Positions 14,155-28,980 are shown, counted from the first letter of the stretch. The stretch is DNA of 64,000 nt from Chionis minor (GCA_013398295.1 VZSF01008217.1:182495-246494), one strand, 5' to 3'. The notes: generated by a model not told the origin, from the letters alone. Made by a program: numbers and translations.

Positions 14155-17100
14155 TGGGTGCAAAATACCTTTTTGACTTTTCCCCTAAAGATGAAAAAAG
14201 TGCTCGGTAAATGCCAAAATGACACTTAAAATGGTATGATTTAAAATTAATTGCTATCTAATTAAATGTAAATATTTAAAATAGTCCTGCAAACTACTGA
14301 CGCTGAACTTGAAGCAAATTACTAAGTCAGGAGTGTGACATTTGGTATACTGAGGGAAATTATTCTGGTTTTGGACAATTTATTAAATTTTTGAATACGC
14401 TGGAGTTTGTCGGAGGGCTGAATGAACAAAACTTTGAAGAGTGAAAATAATAGTAGTATCCTGTATTCTGCAGTTTCTGAGTAAGAATTAGGTACATGAG
14501 GGTATAGAACAAGATTTTAATTTCTTCAGTAATAGTAGAGTTAATTATTCCCATTGTATTGATGAAGTGCAATATAGTCATGTATTTAATCCTAAACAGA
14601 ATGCTAATACAATGCCTGTTCATTACTTAAATATAAAGTTGAACAGGAACAGCTTTTCCGTGCACCTTTCTGTACACAGCTTTAACTCCTCCCTCTTCTG
14701 TATCTTCATTCTTAATGTAAATGAAGTGTTAAAAATGCTTTGTGAAATCCCCAGCATTGCCCTGCCTTCAGAGTAATTAATGAGACTGCAGGAGGTATGG
14801 GTTAGGCTGCAGGAGATCTGGGTTCTAGCATTGGTAGTATAAGACAGTTTGGAGATATCCTGACTTCTAAATCTTATGTTTAATGTCTGCAGCTCAGGGA
14901 ACACTTAATTATCATTTCCTTCTCTTGCATGCGAGAAAGCACATTTGTTTTATATTTAAATGGAGTTAAAGTATCATGAAACTCTGGAGGTACCTGCTTT
15001 CTTTTTGTTGCTTTAGCAGCTTTACCAGGGCAGTAAACTTCCTCCCTCTGTTCCAAGTTTGCTGTTTGTGCATATTTCCATGGCCTTCCAGTGAAAGGAT
15101 GTACGATCATCTAAAGGTGATGTAGTTTTAGAGTACTACTGTAAAAAGAGGGACCATAAAGGGCAGGCTTTTTATATAACTAAAGCAAATTCAATATAAT
15201 TGGTTATAAATGTATTTTCTTTTTCTTGGTCCTCCATAAAAAATATTATCTGCAAATTCATATCAGGCAGCATCACAGTTTTTTCTTTTTGGTAACTTAT
15301 AATAAAGAGCTTAAAAAGGGAAATTTTCTTAGCAATGTACTTTTTTACTTGCTTGTATTTTCCAATTTGTATGTCACAGTACAGCTTAAGAAACAGCTAA
15401 CCACTAGTCACAAATGATAGACTTATGAAATTAATGTTGTTACAGCAGTTAAATACTTTTATCTGGACTAGAACATGGTAAGAAAATCATTAGACAAATT
15501 TGCTTTGCATGAAGAACATAAAAACTATTTGTAGATGATTTCAAGAGGGCAAACATTAATTGGAAGCAAAACATAGCCTTAGGGTATTGTAAGAAGGCTC
15601 TGATTTCAAAGAAATGATGTGCTTTCTTTCTATTAGTGCTGCTTTTCCTTTAAAAAAGAATTGAAATATAAAGCTTTTGAAGACTAGTGACTCTTTTTTG
15701 TAATGTTGCATCTTGTGATTCATCAGGGTTGCTACAGTTTGGAAACACCATGTTAGTGTCTAAAGTAGACAAATAATTTCCATGTTTTGTGGTTTCAGAT
15801 AAAAATGTGTTCTACGTTATTGAGTACTATTCATCAACAGTGGAAATTTACACTGTAAACATACATGTACATATATTCACAGCTGAGGATTTATAGAAAG
15901 TGACTATAGCCAAAGTTTCATCTTCACGTAAAAGAGGCATTTTTCTAAAGCATAGAAGTGATTGTTAATGATTCTTCTATTTATATTCCACTCTTTTCTC
16001 TCTTTTTCTATAGTGTGTGTGTATATATGTGTAAACTGCATCACAGTAAGTAAATCTGAAATTGAAAAACCTGTCCAGAACAGAGCTGACATATGTCAAA
16101 ATAGCACTGACCAAAACCATTCTTCTGCTTGTTTTAAAGAAGAGCTTTTTACAATATGAGAATGCTGTAAGGAGTAGTCTTTAAACATGACAGCTCTGGA
16201 AGGAGAGTTCCTTAACATTGTGGAGAAATAGTATTTGCAGCTCAAAACTGATCTGACATATTTATACAGGCAAAGGTGGATTGCCCATGAGATGAGAAAA
16301 CAAACACACAGATGAAGATATCCAAGTGTGAGCAGGGAAGATATTTTTCACACTATGAGAACATTCTGGTGGCTTTCTAACACTTAAAACTTACCCCTGA
16401 TATAGCTGTAGTCTTTGTAGAGATTAAGACTTTGATCTGTTTGGATTTCATAACCGAGAACACCCTGCTGTGTGTTTTATATTTGCATTTTAAGACCCTT
16501 TAAAATGTGCATCAAATGCAGATTCTGGATCTGTTTTTCCTCTGGTGCAGATGGCAGCGCAGGGAGAAATGCTGCAGATTATCTCTCTGTGTGGGAGCAA
16601 CCCCTGTGGGAGTTTGAGCTGTTGGTGCCCCATCATTGCCTGAGGTCTGTGGGACTTGCAGCAGACTCCACTGCAGTGCAATTAAAAGTGGCATTTTCAC
16701 AAACAGTTCCACTAATCATAGGCATGTTGGTAACGCACACATCATCAGTCAACAACATGGAGCTCACAGAGAATAAACCTAGTTCAGTAGAGAAACAACC
16801 TTGCTGGTATAAGAGCTGTTGGTTTTGACCCTTAAAGAGGAGGTCTTTGTAAATAAAAGCAACATTAGTTATTACCCAGTCTGGCCCTAAGAACTCCAAT
16901 GCCCTAGGCAAACAAGAAAATGACTCCACAGCCTGTCATCTAGATAGGCATGCAAGCAGCCGGCGTACATTTTGCAGCCCTGCTGTTTTGTTGCCCTCGG
17001 CAACCAGCTGTTTCTGGACAGTAGTAGTGGTCCTGCCCACCACACAGATAAATAAGCTGTGAGATGGCACAGTCTCCCCTTCTACTGCTATGCTTGTATT

Positions 17101-17957
17101 GTTTGGAATAGAATTAAGTAGTAGACATGTTCACAAATAATTATTACATTTATTAGTCGTTGGTTTGTACTCATTTGGGATACATACTTCATATAATGGG
17201 GTGGGGATTATTCTTGTGGTATCAGTGAGAACAGTGCAATTTAGCTGAGATAAAAATAACTTGTTGAATACAAGACAGAAGAAGGGTCAATTTGAAATGA
17301 CAGTGCAGTCACGCTGCCATTCAGTCATGTCTGAATGCTGAATACTGAGTTAGTACAAAGACGGTGTGTTAGAATTAATATAGAAAAAATAATGACAAGT
17401 ATTGTCAGATGCTTTTGTCACCTTAGCATGGGTCTGCAGAAAATGTAGGAAGTAACGTCACTGACAAATAGCTGATAGCGGAATGATTTAAATTCATGAC
17501 TTCTGGTTTTAGCATGTTCCAAATATGATTAACCAGTAGGATACCAGTTCAAGTGTGTTCATTTTCTGTGAGTGATCAAATGATAAAGGTCCCCAGACAG
17601 ACTATGATCAGAAGGGATTGTGACCGAGAGCTTTCCCTATGCAAAGATTTTATTGTGAAGAAGCGACAATTCTAAGTCAAATGACTTCATTTGAAAATTT
17701 TATCCTGGAATTATGCTAATGAAATAATTTTCAGTTTAAAAAGGTAACTTGGGGCCTTTTGGTCAGACAGTGCAATATCTAGAGCGGTAATAGATACTCT
17801 TTATGAAAACTATTTTGTTATGTTAAAAATCCTATTTTCTGTCTGAAAGACACACAAATACCTGTAATATACTCAAATCTAAAGAAAGTTAGATGATGAG
17901 GAAGGAAATAACAGCATAATGGTTTTGTTCTAATGAACACAAAGATTTTTAAAAATT

Positions 17958-17990
17958 TATTATTGTTATTATTATTATTATTATTATTCT
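17958..17990. repeat. (TTA)n microsatellite
   Basis: Trinucleotide TTA/ATT repeats with one interruption (TTG). It accounts for the poly-leucine frame at 17,933-18,121, which I do not consider a gene. Confidence 0.9.
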
Positions 17991-18376
17991 CTGTCTACTG
18001 TTTGCTGCTCTCTTTTACAGTGCAAGGTCTAAGATTCAATTTTAAGTCCTTTGGGTCATCCACAGAGTTGCTATTCATATGTAAAGTGTCTAGCCTTATT
18101 CAGGTTCTATATGTATGGTAATTGCAGCAAAATTAAACTTTGACTTGTTGGAATATAATTTTCTTTGATTATAATAAGACCTGTGGCTATATCTGCAGTT
18201 CTGAGTTCAGTCTGACGTCCATAGAAAAAGGTTATAATCACCTTCCCTGTGTCTACAGAATGATCAGTCTTTACACATAATTTTATTTCAATACCTGACA
18301 AAGGCAAACAGCAGAGTGTTGTAAGTAGCTGCGTTCTATTTTCCAGAAACAGATTTTAATTTCTTATAATATTCAT

Positions 18377-18975
18377 CATACTGGTTTGGCTGGGATAGAG
18401 TTAATTTTCTTCACAGTAGGTCATATAGTGCTATGTTTTGTATTTGTGACCGAAACAATGCTGGTAACACAGGGATGTTTTAGTTATAGCTGGTCCATAC
18501 TTGCATAGCACCAAGGCCTTTTTTGTTTCTCACACTGCTGCCCCACCAGCGAACAGGCTGGGGTTGGGCAAGAGGCTGGGAAATGACACAGTCAGGACAG
18601 GAGACCCCAGCTTAGCAAAGGGATATCCCCAAGCATATGATGTCATACTCCGCAATAACACCGGGAGGGGAAGAAGAAAGAAGGGCTTATGTTTGAAATT
18701 ACACCATTTGTGTTCCCAAGCAATAATTAAGCAGGATGGAGCCCTGCTTTCCATGAAATGGCTAATCATCTGCTGGCCGATGGGATGTAATAAGTAAATT
18801 TCTTATTTGCTTGGCTTGTGGGCGCAGCTTTTGCTTTACCTATTAAACTGTCTTTATCTAGACTCACAAGTTTTCTCACTTTTACCCTTCTGATTCTCTT
18901 TGCTATTCCAAATGGGTGGGAGTGAGTGAGCAGCTGTGTGGGCCTTAGCTGCTGTCTGTGGTTAAAACCATGACA
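18377..18975 (+). mobile_element. Solo LTR, avian endogenous retrovirus
   Basis: About 599 bp with a common avian LTR layout. The 5' end reads 'CTGGTTTGGCTGGGATAGAG'. A 'TATGATGTCATACTCC' block lies in the promoter region and an ATTAAA poly(A) signal at about 18,843. A 'GTTTTCTCACTTTTACCC' block, a 'GAGTGAGTGAGCAGCTG' block and a 3' end 'GGTTAAAACCATGACA' follow. No internal retroviral sequence flanks it, so it is a solo LTR left by LTR-LTR recombination. I could not find a target duplication, and the 5' edge is uncertain by a few bases. Related copies lie at 40,595-40,960 (plus) and about 56,102-56,698 (minus). Confidence 0.85.
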
Positions 18976-21900
18976 CAGGTAACTGAATGTAGTATACAAT
19001 GTTCTTGACTTGCTTTTTCCATGCTTAGTCATTGCATTCCAGTTTTATGGAACTTGATTTTTTAATATGTCAGAGAAGTCAGCTATGACACATTCACATA
19101 TTTCCTCACAGGAAGCACCAATATATTTGATAGAAGAACTTGCAGTCCAATCAGCAAGAAAAAGTGGCGTCAGTCCTGTAACATACATTCAAATAAAAAC
19201 TTCTGTTTAGAAGCTTGAAATCTATGTCCAGAAATGGCTGTATATTTTGACAAAAGGCACAAAATATACTGGCTGTTAAAGGACAATAATAACATTTAGC
19301 TTCTGTGTTGTTTTTCAACCTTCCACATCCCTGCTCACAACTCCCTGAAACATCACACTATTTTCTTGCTACAATTTGCCAGTGTTTTGTTCTGTTTATT
19401 GTGAAAGCTAACTATGTGCATCAAAGCAATGTGCATCAGTTACTTCAGAAAAGGAAGAATTTAACCAAGGTACAAGGTCAATACAGGCTCTAGGACAAAG
19501 TACTAATGCTTATATTAATGCCATGTATAAATGGCTTACTTAATCATTCAGTGATACACAGCTTCCTTTATTGGAAAACACAGAAGTTGCTTAATAGTGC
19601 ATTGCATCAAAACACAATGGTTCAGAGCACAGGGTTGAACTAATGTTGGAATATAAATGTAACAACAGATGTGTTTTATTGGAGTCTACCCTGGAAGGAT
19701 TATGGGTGTACAAAGATGAAGGCAGAAATTTGGCCAGAGAATAAAGAATTTTAATCCTTTTGGGATATTATAAGTATGCAGAAGAAAAGCTGGTGTTAAC
19801 TGGGATAGGAACAAAGAATACCGTATTATTTCCTTTCAAAACTCAATTTATGTGGAAACATAATAAGACATCTCATCTAATATCTGACAGAATTAATTAT
19901 TTTGAAAAATGCTTACCATATAAAAATGGTGCTGGTTACAGCATAGTGTGTAAAAGTGCATAGTGGTAACCATGACTATTAGAAATGTGAAACTAGTTAG
20001 ATGTGCAGAAGGTTTTGCTTCAAAACTAGAATGAATTAGAGCTCAGGTAGTCAAGATGCCAAAGGCCTTCTACAGTAAGTGTTTGATTGGATCTCTAGTT
20101 ATCAAAATGGTTACATTTAAACAGACAGCAAAAATTAAAAAAATGCTCGTGAACAATCTGGTTGCAATTGCAGAAGTAGTGGCAGCAGAACTGTGTTTTT
20201 AAAAGTTGAAAAAGCATCTAAATCAAGTTATGTACTTGTTATGTTTCCCTTCTCTTTTTCCTTCCTCATCATGGGAATTACTACAGAAAGTGGTAGCCTA
20301 TGGAAATGGGTAAGACAGATGAGACTGTCAAGTATGGAAAACTTCAAACAAAATTATCAAGTTTATGTTGGGAAACTTGTTATGATAGTCAACTTCTGTT
20401 CAGATACAACAGTTAAGGCATTAACAAGACAGCCAGCAAGGAGCTACTAACAATTTCTATATTCAGTGTTAAAGGAACACTCCATACTCACAATTATGAC
20501 TTCTGAAATTTAATGAACTTTTAATAATACTCTGATTATATTTGATACTGACAGTCAAGAATTTGGTCAATATTCTACAGTTTAGCTGAGACAACATCTA
20601 AGGGGGTTAATTGTATTACACCTGTAAGCTCACTAGAGAATGGAAGGATGAATGTTTTAGTATCTTTAACTAATGTAATTTAAAGTGGGAGTGTATGAAT
20701 ATATGGGGAAGAGATGGATGAAACATAATGACGGAAAATAAGACTTCGCATTGTGCCTTCTTGTTGCAAGTATAAAGACACATTCAAGGATTTTTGAAGG
20801 GAATTACACTTACCATTGATAAAAGCATTATTTAAAGAGCTGCACAGTTCAGTTGCAAAACTTACTGCAACTAAATGTTTTTAAGGTCAAGACCTTGGCA
20901 TTGTTTAAAATGAATGATATAAATACAATAAGGGCATAAGGAATATATACAGCGTTTTATTTAAAAAGTTAAATACAGATAATGAAAAGAAGGACATCTG
21001 ATTTCATGATAGAGATAAGTAATTTTCTTTCTATGTCTTAGGAAGAAACTTTGCCAGCTGGCCTTGTGGGATTTGTGTACTTTTCTCTGAAGTAAATATT
21101 CTCTGGAGATATTGAATTGAAAAAGATCTTGCCAACATGTTATTTACTTTTCTCTTATGCTCTTAGTCCTTAAAAACAAATCTGGCAAAATATTTTGCCC
21201 TGTTATTTAAATTTTTAAATCAGCTTCCCAAGCTTGACATGTACAGTGTTTCAGATACAGAAGACAAAACACTTTTTTCTGCTATGGTTTTTGTATTAGC
21301 AGTGAAAGCAATCAATTCCGTTTGTACCCAGAAAGTGGACTGGAACATGAGCTTTGTTTTGAAATCTTAATTTATCAAATGTGAACTTGATGGATCACAA
21401 ATGAGATTATTACATTACTTCTGTACTCTGATAAGTAAACTATGTGAAATATGTCAAGAGCAGGACTTTAAAATCTACCGTAAAATTGTGATGTAAATCA
21501 AGGAACTGAGAAACCCCAAAATGCACTTGAGAAACCCTGATTAGGTACTTTAGAAGGCAGCTTACTGCTTAGTATTAATTGAATAGTTATTCTAAAATAC
21601 ATTATTATCACTGACATAAATATATATACAACATTACTCTTAGTTTAAACACAAAGGGAACATGGCTACAAGATGAGGCAAAGCTAAGCCCTGATGTAGT
21701 CAAATTTGGCCTGTTCCTTTCAAGAAGTTTTTTTGCATGCACAGCTTGGGTATGCAAAATTAGACTTTGTCAGTATCAGTCATATTTAAGTGCATGTAGG
21801 GTTACTTTTTGTGCTTTCTATCTGTGCAAAAGGCAAAATGCCTTAAGAACTTATTTCTTTCTGTTCTGCATTTGCGAATACAATTTAAACGATCATACAG

Positions 21901-24900
21901 TTATAAAAAAAAAAATAATTAAATGACACATATCCAAGCTGAAACCTTTTATTCTGAATTTCAGCCCAGTGTGATTTTTACAGCAGACTTATAAAGTATT
22001 GAAAATAGGATTTTTAATGAAAAGGCTCACAGCCCCTTCACTGCAGTAATGTGAGCAGCAAATCCATAACCTACTGCTTATCAGACTTTCATGAATTTTG
22101 CAGTGGTTTGTTTAGTATCCTAGTGTATTTAAAACATATTTATTCTCAAACTGGTTTTAAACACTGCAATATCATATTTTCACCAAGTGAATGCAAAAAA
22201 CCTACTTATTTTATATATTTCTTTTGCCCATATCCATAAATCAGATACGCTCCAAGCAAGAGCAGTATAGGATTGAATTTGTATTCACCCTCTGAAGACC
22301 TGATTCACTCTAGTCTAATGCCAAATCACGATTGTAGGAGTTAGTCATGAAGAAAATAGAGGAAAAGGAAACGGAAAGTTAACCAGCAAAAGATCTTCTC
22401 AGTTATGGAGCCTAAATGGAACATTATTGTACAGTGCAATTCGGTAAGATTATATATGAGATGGATCGTTCATTCTTAATGCAAAATGTAAACAGTGTTT
22501 AGAAATTAAGCTATTATATGCTTTATACCTTGGTGAGAAAAACCTTTCTTAGATCTGAAACTGTTTTAGAAATGCAAATACAGCAATTGTGCACAACAGT
22601 GACCAGTGTCACAAGATCATTTATTCCTCCTGGGAGCACAGTCTGATAAATGCAGTGTAAGGCCTTCTCCTCATATTCTGGTGCCCTCTATTGCGTATTG
22701 CATTTATCATAAGGAATTATCTCTGAAATTGTGGTAAACAAATTGATGCTAATCTAGTTATAATTTTTATTCATGTCATTACATTTGAATGTATGCACAA
22801 GATAGATGGTTATTATCATACCTTAAAACTGGGGGGAAAAAAAAAAAATCTGATCTGTCTTTGCATGAAAAGTTGTCATGAAGCTTTCATGAGGTCTGTC
22901 CATCTGACAGGTTGTAAGTCTGACATTCATCAAGGGTCTCTGAAGCCACGTTTCTCATATAATCACCTTTCTTTCTCTGCCCTTTCCTGTCATAGTTTGT
23001 TACTCTTACAGTTTTCATTCAGTCAAATTATTGTGCAAAGTCTGGGGCAGGACTCTGTTTTTCTGAAATGGACACAAAGAAATAGCCAAGAATGTTACTA
23101 ATGATGGGACTTGCATCAGATAAAAGCTTACAGAGCTGTTGTCAATCACATAATGTTCTTATTTTGTTATACAGGACACTTCTATATACTCCTCCATAGT
23201 TCCTGTAACTCTTTGCAGCAAAAAAAACCCCTGTGACATAAAAAAGTTCTGTGATATTTTGATGCTTGTAACTGGTTGTTTCTAAGCTGAACAGAGCATG
23301 CAAGTTCTGTGGTTGTAGCCAGCAGCCTTGGTTCCCTCCCCTTAACCTAGTTTTGGGGACTGATTTAAACATAATCTGACTCTCTTTTTTATTCCTCCAC
23401 TCCAAGGAGAAGAACGTGCCTCATTCACACCCACATTCTTACACTTACGTGCAGTCAAGGTCAAACACAAGCTCTCCCACCAGAGAACCAGGAGTAGAAC
23501 AGAATGCCTTATGCCTTGGTTTAGGTGAGCCAAGCTTTCTGCTTTAGTAAATCTCTTCAGCACATGCTAAATTCATAACTCTTCAAGGAAGCAATAATAT
23601 TAAACATTGATCTCTTCCTAAAAATAAATATTTTCTTTAGCTTGAGTAAATCGTAATATTTCAGTAATTATCCTGTCTCAATTATTTGGCTTACATGGTA
23701 TGTAAAACATCATTAACATTTGCTAAACTGTTATTGAAAAAGGCCTGAAAAACGTTTTTGGCCTTTTATGAAATTTTTGATCTAAAGAAAAAATTTTTTT
23801 AAAAAAAGATTCTTTAGCTGGTAAATAAAAAATCTGATATAGGTGTGGTGGAGAAACAAAGCAAACAGACATAACTAACAGTAAATATGTATTTTGCAGT
23901 AGTACAGGCTTAAAAATGATTTCTATTATAGCAGTAAAAGTTACAGAGAGACATAATTTAAATAAACCAACCTTTTAGTGGGTATAAGGAATGAGTAGAA
24001 AGACTGGTGATGTCCCTGTTAAAAAAGGAAGAGTATCTGTTTCCTAAATGATGGATGAATAAGATGACTGATGACTACTAATTGTTTTAGAAAGTGGTAG
24101 AAGGACTAGTAGTAATACCAGATAATATTATTAATTAAACTAGATTGCCAATGTAAGGGCAATTTTGATAGACAAGCAAACATATATGCAATTTTAATGA
24201 AATTTTATAAAGGATGGAAGACAATGCAAAAAAAAAAACCCACAGTAGAAAACACACTGGTTACATGCAACATGCCAAAGGTTTGCATCCTATTTGCTAT
24301 GCACTTGCTATGTCTAGCTCCCCTTCAGTTGCTTTCTATTCAGCCTGAAACAGTGCTGTGAACTCCATTCTCACTCTGTATTTCTTGGGGACTATTAGCA
24401 ACCCACACGTGGAAGGTGTCATGCTGACAGCGGTGGTCCTCATTCTTTAGCGAAGCAATATGAAGTCCACTGACATTTTAAGACTATATGACTTAAAGTG
24501 AAGTATGCGTGGGCTTATGGAAAATCACTCCATTGTTGTGCAATCAATTTTATTCCCCTGAAGACAACTCCCAAACTGAACAAATGACATAGGTTTGCTT
24601 ACTGTGCTCTGGAGATTTCAAATACTAAGATGAACTAAGACGAGTGAAAAATAGGCAAGGTGGACAAGGAATGGAAACAACACTCTTTCTGTGCCAGGAT
24701 GTACAGAGCTAAAGAGAAGGCCCTGTGTGGAGACGACTACTTAGAGGAACAGAAGATCAGGATGCTGTTAGTGACCAGACAGCCAGCTGAACCTATTGTG
24801 CCAGATGTTTGTTGGCAGGGCTCTGTTCAGCTTCACTGGGTTGAGTCACCTTGTACCAGATGAGAGCTAAGTGCAGTGTAAAGATATCTGTTAATTCAAG

Positions 24901-27900
24901 ATAAACAAGCGAGAGGAAAAAGTGGCTGAATTTTCTGTTTCTCAATCACTTGTTAAGTAGAATTTACAACATAAACTCTCATGTGACCAACTTTCTGTCA
25001 AGCAACTGTGCTGCCCATTGAACTACCAAGAACTTTTACTTTGCATGGGGGACCTGATTGTACTTTGTTAAGTAACAAAATATATCAGTCAGATATCCAC
25101 TTTACACTGTCAAAGATAAAGTAATTATTGTTAGAGACCTGTGAGTTCTCTAATTAACAAAGAATCTCAGTAACAATGAAGGCAATCCAACTGTGTCATA
25201 CTCTCATTCATTATCATCGGGGTATGATGTCAGTGATAATTGAGTTTTGCAAAGTTCACCAGTAATTATTTCAACATATTCATTTTAAGAAGGACCTGTC
25301 TTTCACCTTGGCAGTATTCATCTGTAAATACATTCTCCTTTTTTTAACTAAATCAAGTTGTAATACTTACCACTTGAGCTGGGAAAGGGGCATTCAGAGC
25401 ATGAGTCATACACAATGAGCATATGGGCTCCTAAGCTAAAATATGCTCAGACGTCTCCAAGAACTTCTGAAGAACTTTACAAAGTGTGATGAGATTTTCA
25501 AAAGACATCAAGCTTTTTTACAGTCACATCCTGTGATGATTTATTAAACACAGATTAGGAGTCCATTCACCTGCTGTTTTGAAGCTTATTGTATCTTCAC
25601 TTACTGAGAGATTAAAAGGAAGGATAGGGTCCTCATTCACTGAAGAATTTCCTGACTATTTTCAAAGAAAATTGGAATTGATAGTGTACTGATACCTATG
25701 ACAAATATTTATTTTACAGTTAACTTATAGGAAATGTATCTGTGGGAGGCTCCAACTGAGGATGGAATAGAATTAGAGAGAGACATGAAATGGAATAGGA
25801 AAATCCTTCCAGGTGCCTGAATGACCTACCAAGCCTTTTGAAGTGACAAAGAAAAGACATTTAAAAGGATGAGAAAATCCGCGTCTGATATGCTCTTATC
25901 TCCCAGAAGAGGTCCTCATTACCCCAAGCAAAACCGGGACAGGACCCTGCAAATGGGAGTTTTAACATCAGTGCTAGATAGAATACACTAACAACTCTAC
26001 AACAGGCTTCATTATTTAAAGAAAAGAAACAATTTTTTCCTGAAGTAGTGTCCTACTCATTGTCTGACCTATCCATTCATTCCATTGGCATACAGATTTC
26101 ATTATACAATTGATGTTCAAACAGCTATACCTCATCCTGCAAAACAGAGCTGTTTACCAGGGCGTTAAACATTTATTAGAGGTGAGATTTTCTCTTTGCA
26201 GGGAGTCAATATAAGATGAGTGCATTACGTATAACAGCTAATTTCTACTGAGGGAATTTTATTTTTATTGATCTAGAACTTCGCAGAAAATTTTAAGTCT
26301 CCTTTTCATAATGACTCATAATGTAACATGGAACAGAAGTAATGGGTTGTTTTCCAATTAATTTGAACCTATGCTTTCAATTACTGATTTGATATACCAG
26401 CTTTTTTTTAAGTCCATCTTTTACATATTAGAAGGATGGGATATGTTATGGCCAGCATAGGGCAGCTTTTTCTACGGCAAACAATGCTTTCTCCAGAACA
26501 GAAATTCTGAGTGTCATTCAGCTCTATCAATTAAGTCAATTTGGAGCTACTCTCATTTGGATTGATAAGTTTTCCATGTGCTTGCAATATAAATAAACAT
26601 GACAGTGTGAGTACTTAGAAACAATTTTCCTCATTGGAATCCTCAAAGTTGCTGTTTGCAACAGAAATTAATAGCTGGTGAGAAACCTTACAAAATATAT
26701 TAATGGACAGGAGTGGCCCATGTTTTGTTAACAAGAAACACATTAACAAAACAAACTAGCACTCAGAGGCTTCATTATTTGTAAAGGACACCTCCTTTTT
26801 CCTGTTACCTTTTTTCATATTTCATGTAAGGTAAACATTAATGTAGGAAAGGCTGCACATTAAGACTCCACTTTTGCAAAAGGAATCCTATGGTACTTTT
26901 TGGGAACTTGAAGTTCCCTGAATGTCTTTGACAAATATTTATACTGGTCATAAGCATGATTTCTGTTTATGAAGGGAGACTGCTGCATTTGCAGAAGTAA
27001 CTACTTTGCGGTCCTCTTCCTCTCATGCTTCTCCCTCAGCAACAACACAAAACTTGACTTCCAGCACCCTTTGAATGGACTGATATAATGACTGTAATGG
27101 TGACAGATTAAGTTGCTTACAGCATCTGGTGGTAGGTACTTCAGCATATCTAGGTAGTTAATCCACTCTGCCAATACACGGAACAGGATGAAACCATTAC
27201 TTCTACTGGGTGCGAGTGCTGCAGCCTGCCCATCCTCAGCCTGCATTTGAGTCAATGGCCAAGCAGAGATTTCACCGGAAATAGGAGCACTTTTGGGGAG
27301 TATTTTTCGTTCCCCCCAAATTACAGCAATATAAGTGAAGTTCTGCTGAACACAACATGAGTAACAATTGAGCAAAAAAATGTAAGTGTGCATAAGCATT
27401 GATAAAGCAAGAAACAAATGTGTTTTTGGCAACAGCAATCACCTCATAAATAAATACATTTTGTTGAGAAGTGTACTGAAAGCCTAGAAGCTCAGTATTC
27501 GAGCTTTCACCACAGGCTTTCACTACAACATCTAGTTTTGTAATAGCAGCTATGTGGTATCTCTGAGAATCTATTGCAATAAAGCTAAGCTTTCTGCTTA
27601 CTTTTTTCCTAGCTCTTTTGAAAGTGATAAAACTAGATTTCATTATGTGTTTGTACTCTGGTTATAGTACTCAATTGATGAGAGATCTTGTATAAATACT
27701 TTGAAAATTGTTTAACTTTCAAAATTATTGTTTGTTGTCTCACTTCTGCAAGAGATAAGACTGAAAGTTTTCAGGGGAAAACAAATTTCTATGATCAACT
27801 CTTCCATGAAGATTCTTTTTTCATGAATACACAAAAAATGAAAATGGAAAAAAATATAGAAATGTCTTTATCTTACGCCCCCTTTTTTTTTTTATTTTTT

Positions 27901-28918
27901 TTCTAGAAAGTATTAAGGAATGAGAAGTCTGTTTCAAGGCACTTGTCAATGCTTCAGATTTCCTGTGAAATGCGCTGTCATCTTTATTAAATATATACTG
28001 AGTCATTTTTCTGAGGAATGATGTGAACATGATAATGTATAAGATTTATTCACTGCGGGGAGCAAGTCATCTTCCACTAGAAACAGTTGGCCAGAATGGA
28101 TAGAGAAAACGAAATTTTTTCAGAGGAGATGGATATGCCTTTTCATTTTTTTTTTTTTTTAAATCCTGGAAAAGAAGAATCTTTTCAGATCTTACTGTAG
28201 TGTGAAGAACGTCAGATGAACACTTCAAATACCTGTATACAGTACACAAACAGCTCTACTGTAGCTGAGTTGGAGTACACTCACTTCCAAGCCTTGAAGA
28301 TATCTGGCAGAGATATGAATTAAATTGGTTTGCAGGAAAGAAGTTCAGATACGGAATTTCTGCAAGCTTCATTTTTATAAACCTTCATTTTTTATTTTAT
28401 ACCCCACAACACATCTACTTATATCTCTGAGGTTACAAGATCCTACATGCACATATGTCCGCATGAATCAGCTTTCACAGAGATGACTGGGGAGCCAGAA
28501 CTGAGAGTGCAATGAGAGAAAGATAATTTCCTTCCTTTCAAGAAGAACTCTACATCAGTATTGAAACCTTTCCTTTATTGATGCTGAAGAAATCTGACAC
28601 ACACATCTTCTCAAAGGTATTTGTAGACTCCTATTATGAATTTAATTGAGCAATATTGCATAAATGAATATTTTTAAGAGCCAGACTGATGATTTGCTTA
28701 TATTCTGAAGTGATACTTATTTATAACTAACAATTCAGTCTCATTTCCTTATTTATACAGTGGCAAGTATGTGTTTACCAAGACTAGGCACTTATTATTT
28801 ATCCTACTTAGGTTAAGTGCAGAGGTCATTCTTCCTTTTTAATATTTCCAAAATCTAGGTTTAGGTAAAACCAATATCCTGTTGCAAAGAATAATTCTGC
28901 TTATTAATAGTACTTTAC
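18976..28918. other. Unique AT-rich sequence, no gene seen
   Basis: Ten kilobases without a recognisable repeat or exon. The longest frames are 27,001-27,438 (minus, 145 codons) and 27,272-27,643 (minus, 123 codons). They overlap in different frames and carry no domain I recognise. A small GC-richer patch at 24,660-24,863 has a 67-codon frame of unknown meaning. Short A runs occur at about 21,906-21,916, 22,837-22,849 and 24,229-24,238. Confidence 0.55.
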
Positions 28919-28919
28919 A

Positions 28920-28980
28920 GAATCACAGAATCACTTGGATTGGAGGAGACCTTTAAGATCATCAAGTCCAACCATAAACC
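28920..28980 (-). repeat. CR1 3' terminal repeat region
   Basis: Tandem short repeats of the GATTCTGT type, seen in reverse complement, next to the 'AAGATCATCAAGTCCAACC' block. This is the CR1 RT recognition end on the element RNA. Confidence 0.85.

Larger units (their letters stand above)
12647..18376. other. Unique AT-rich sequence with minor low-complexity tracts
   Basis: No gene recognised. There is a pyrimidine-rich tract at about 14,113-14,154, a short perfect hairpin at 13,715-13,739, and a (TTA)n microsatellite at about 17,958-17,990. Around 14,790-14,830 a phrase like 'GGAGATCTGGGTTCTAGC' resembles an ancient SINE core but is too short to assign. A somewhat GC-richer stretch at 16,530-17,060 has overlapping frames without motifs. 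Confidence 0.55.

Noticed and set aside
14775..14840. Ancient MIR-like SINE core
   Set aside because: Only about 25 bases look similar, with no second conserved block. This is too weak to list as a feature.
17933..18121. Leucine-rich frame resembling a signal peptide
   Set aside because: The leucine run comes from the (TTA)n microsatellite.
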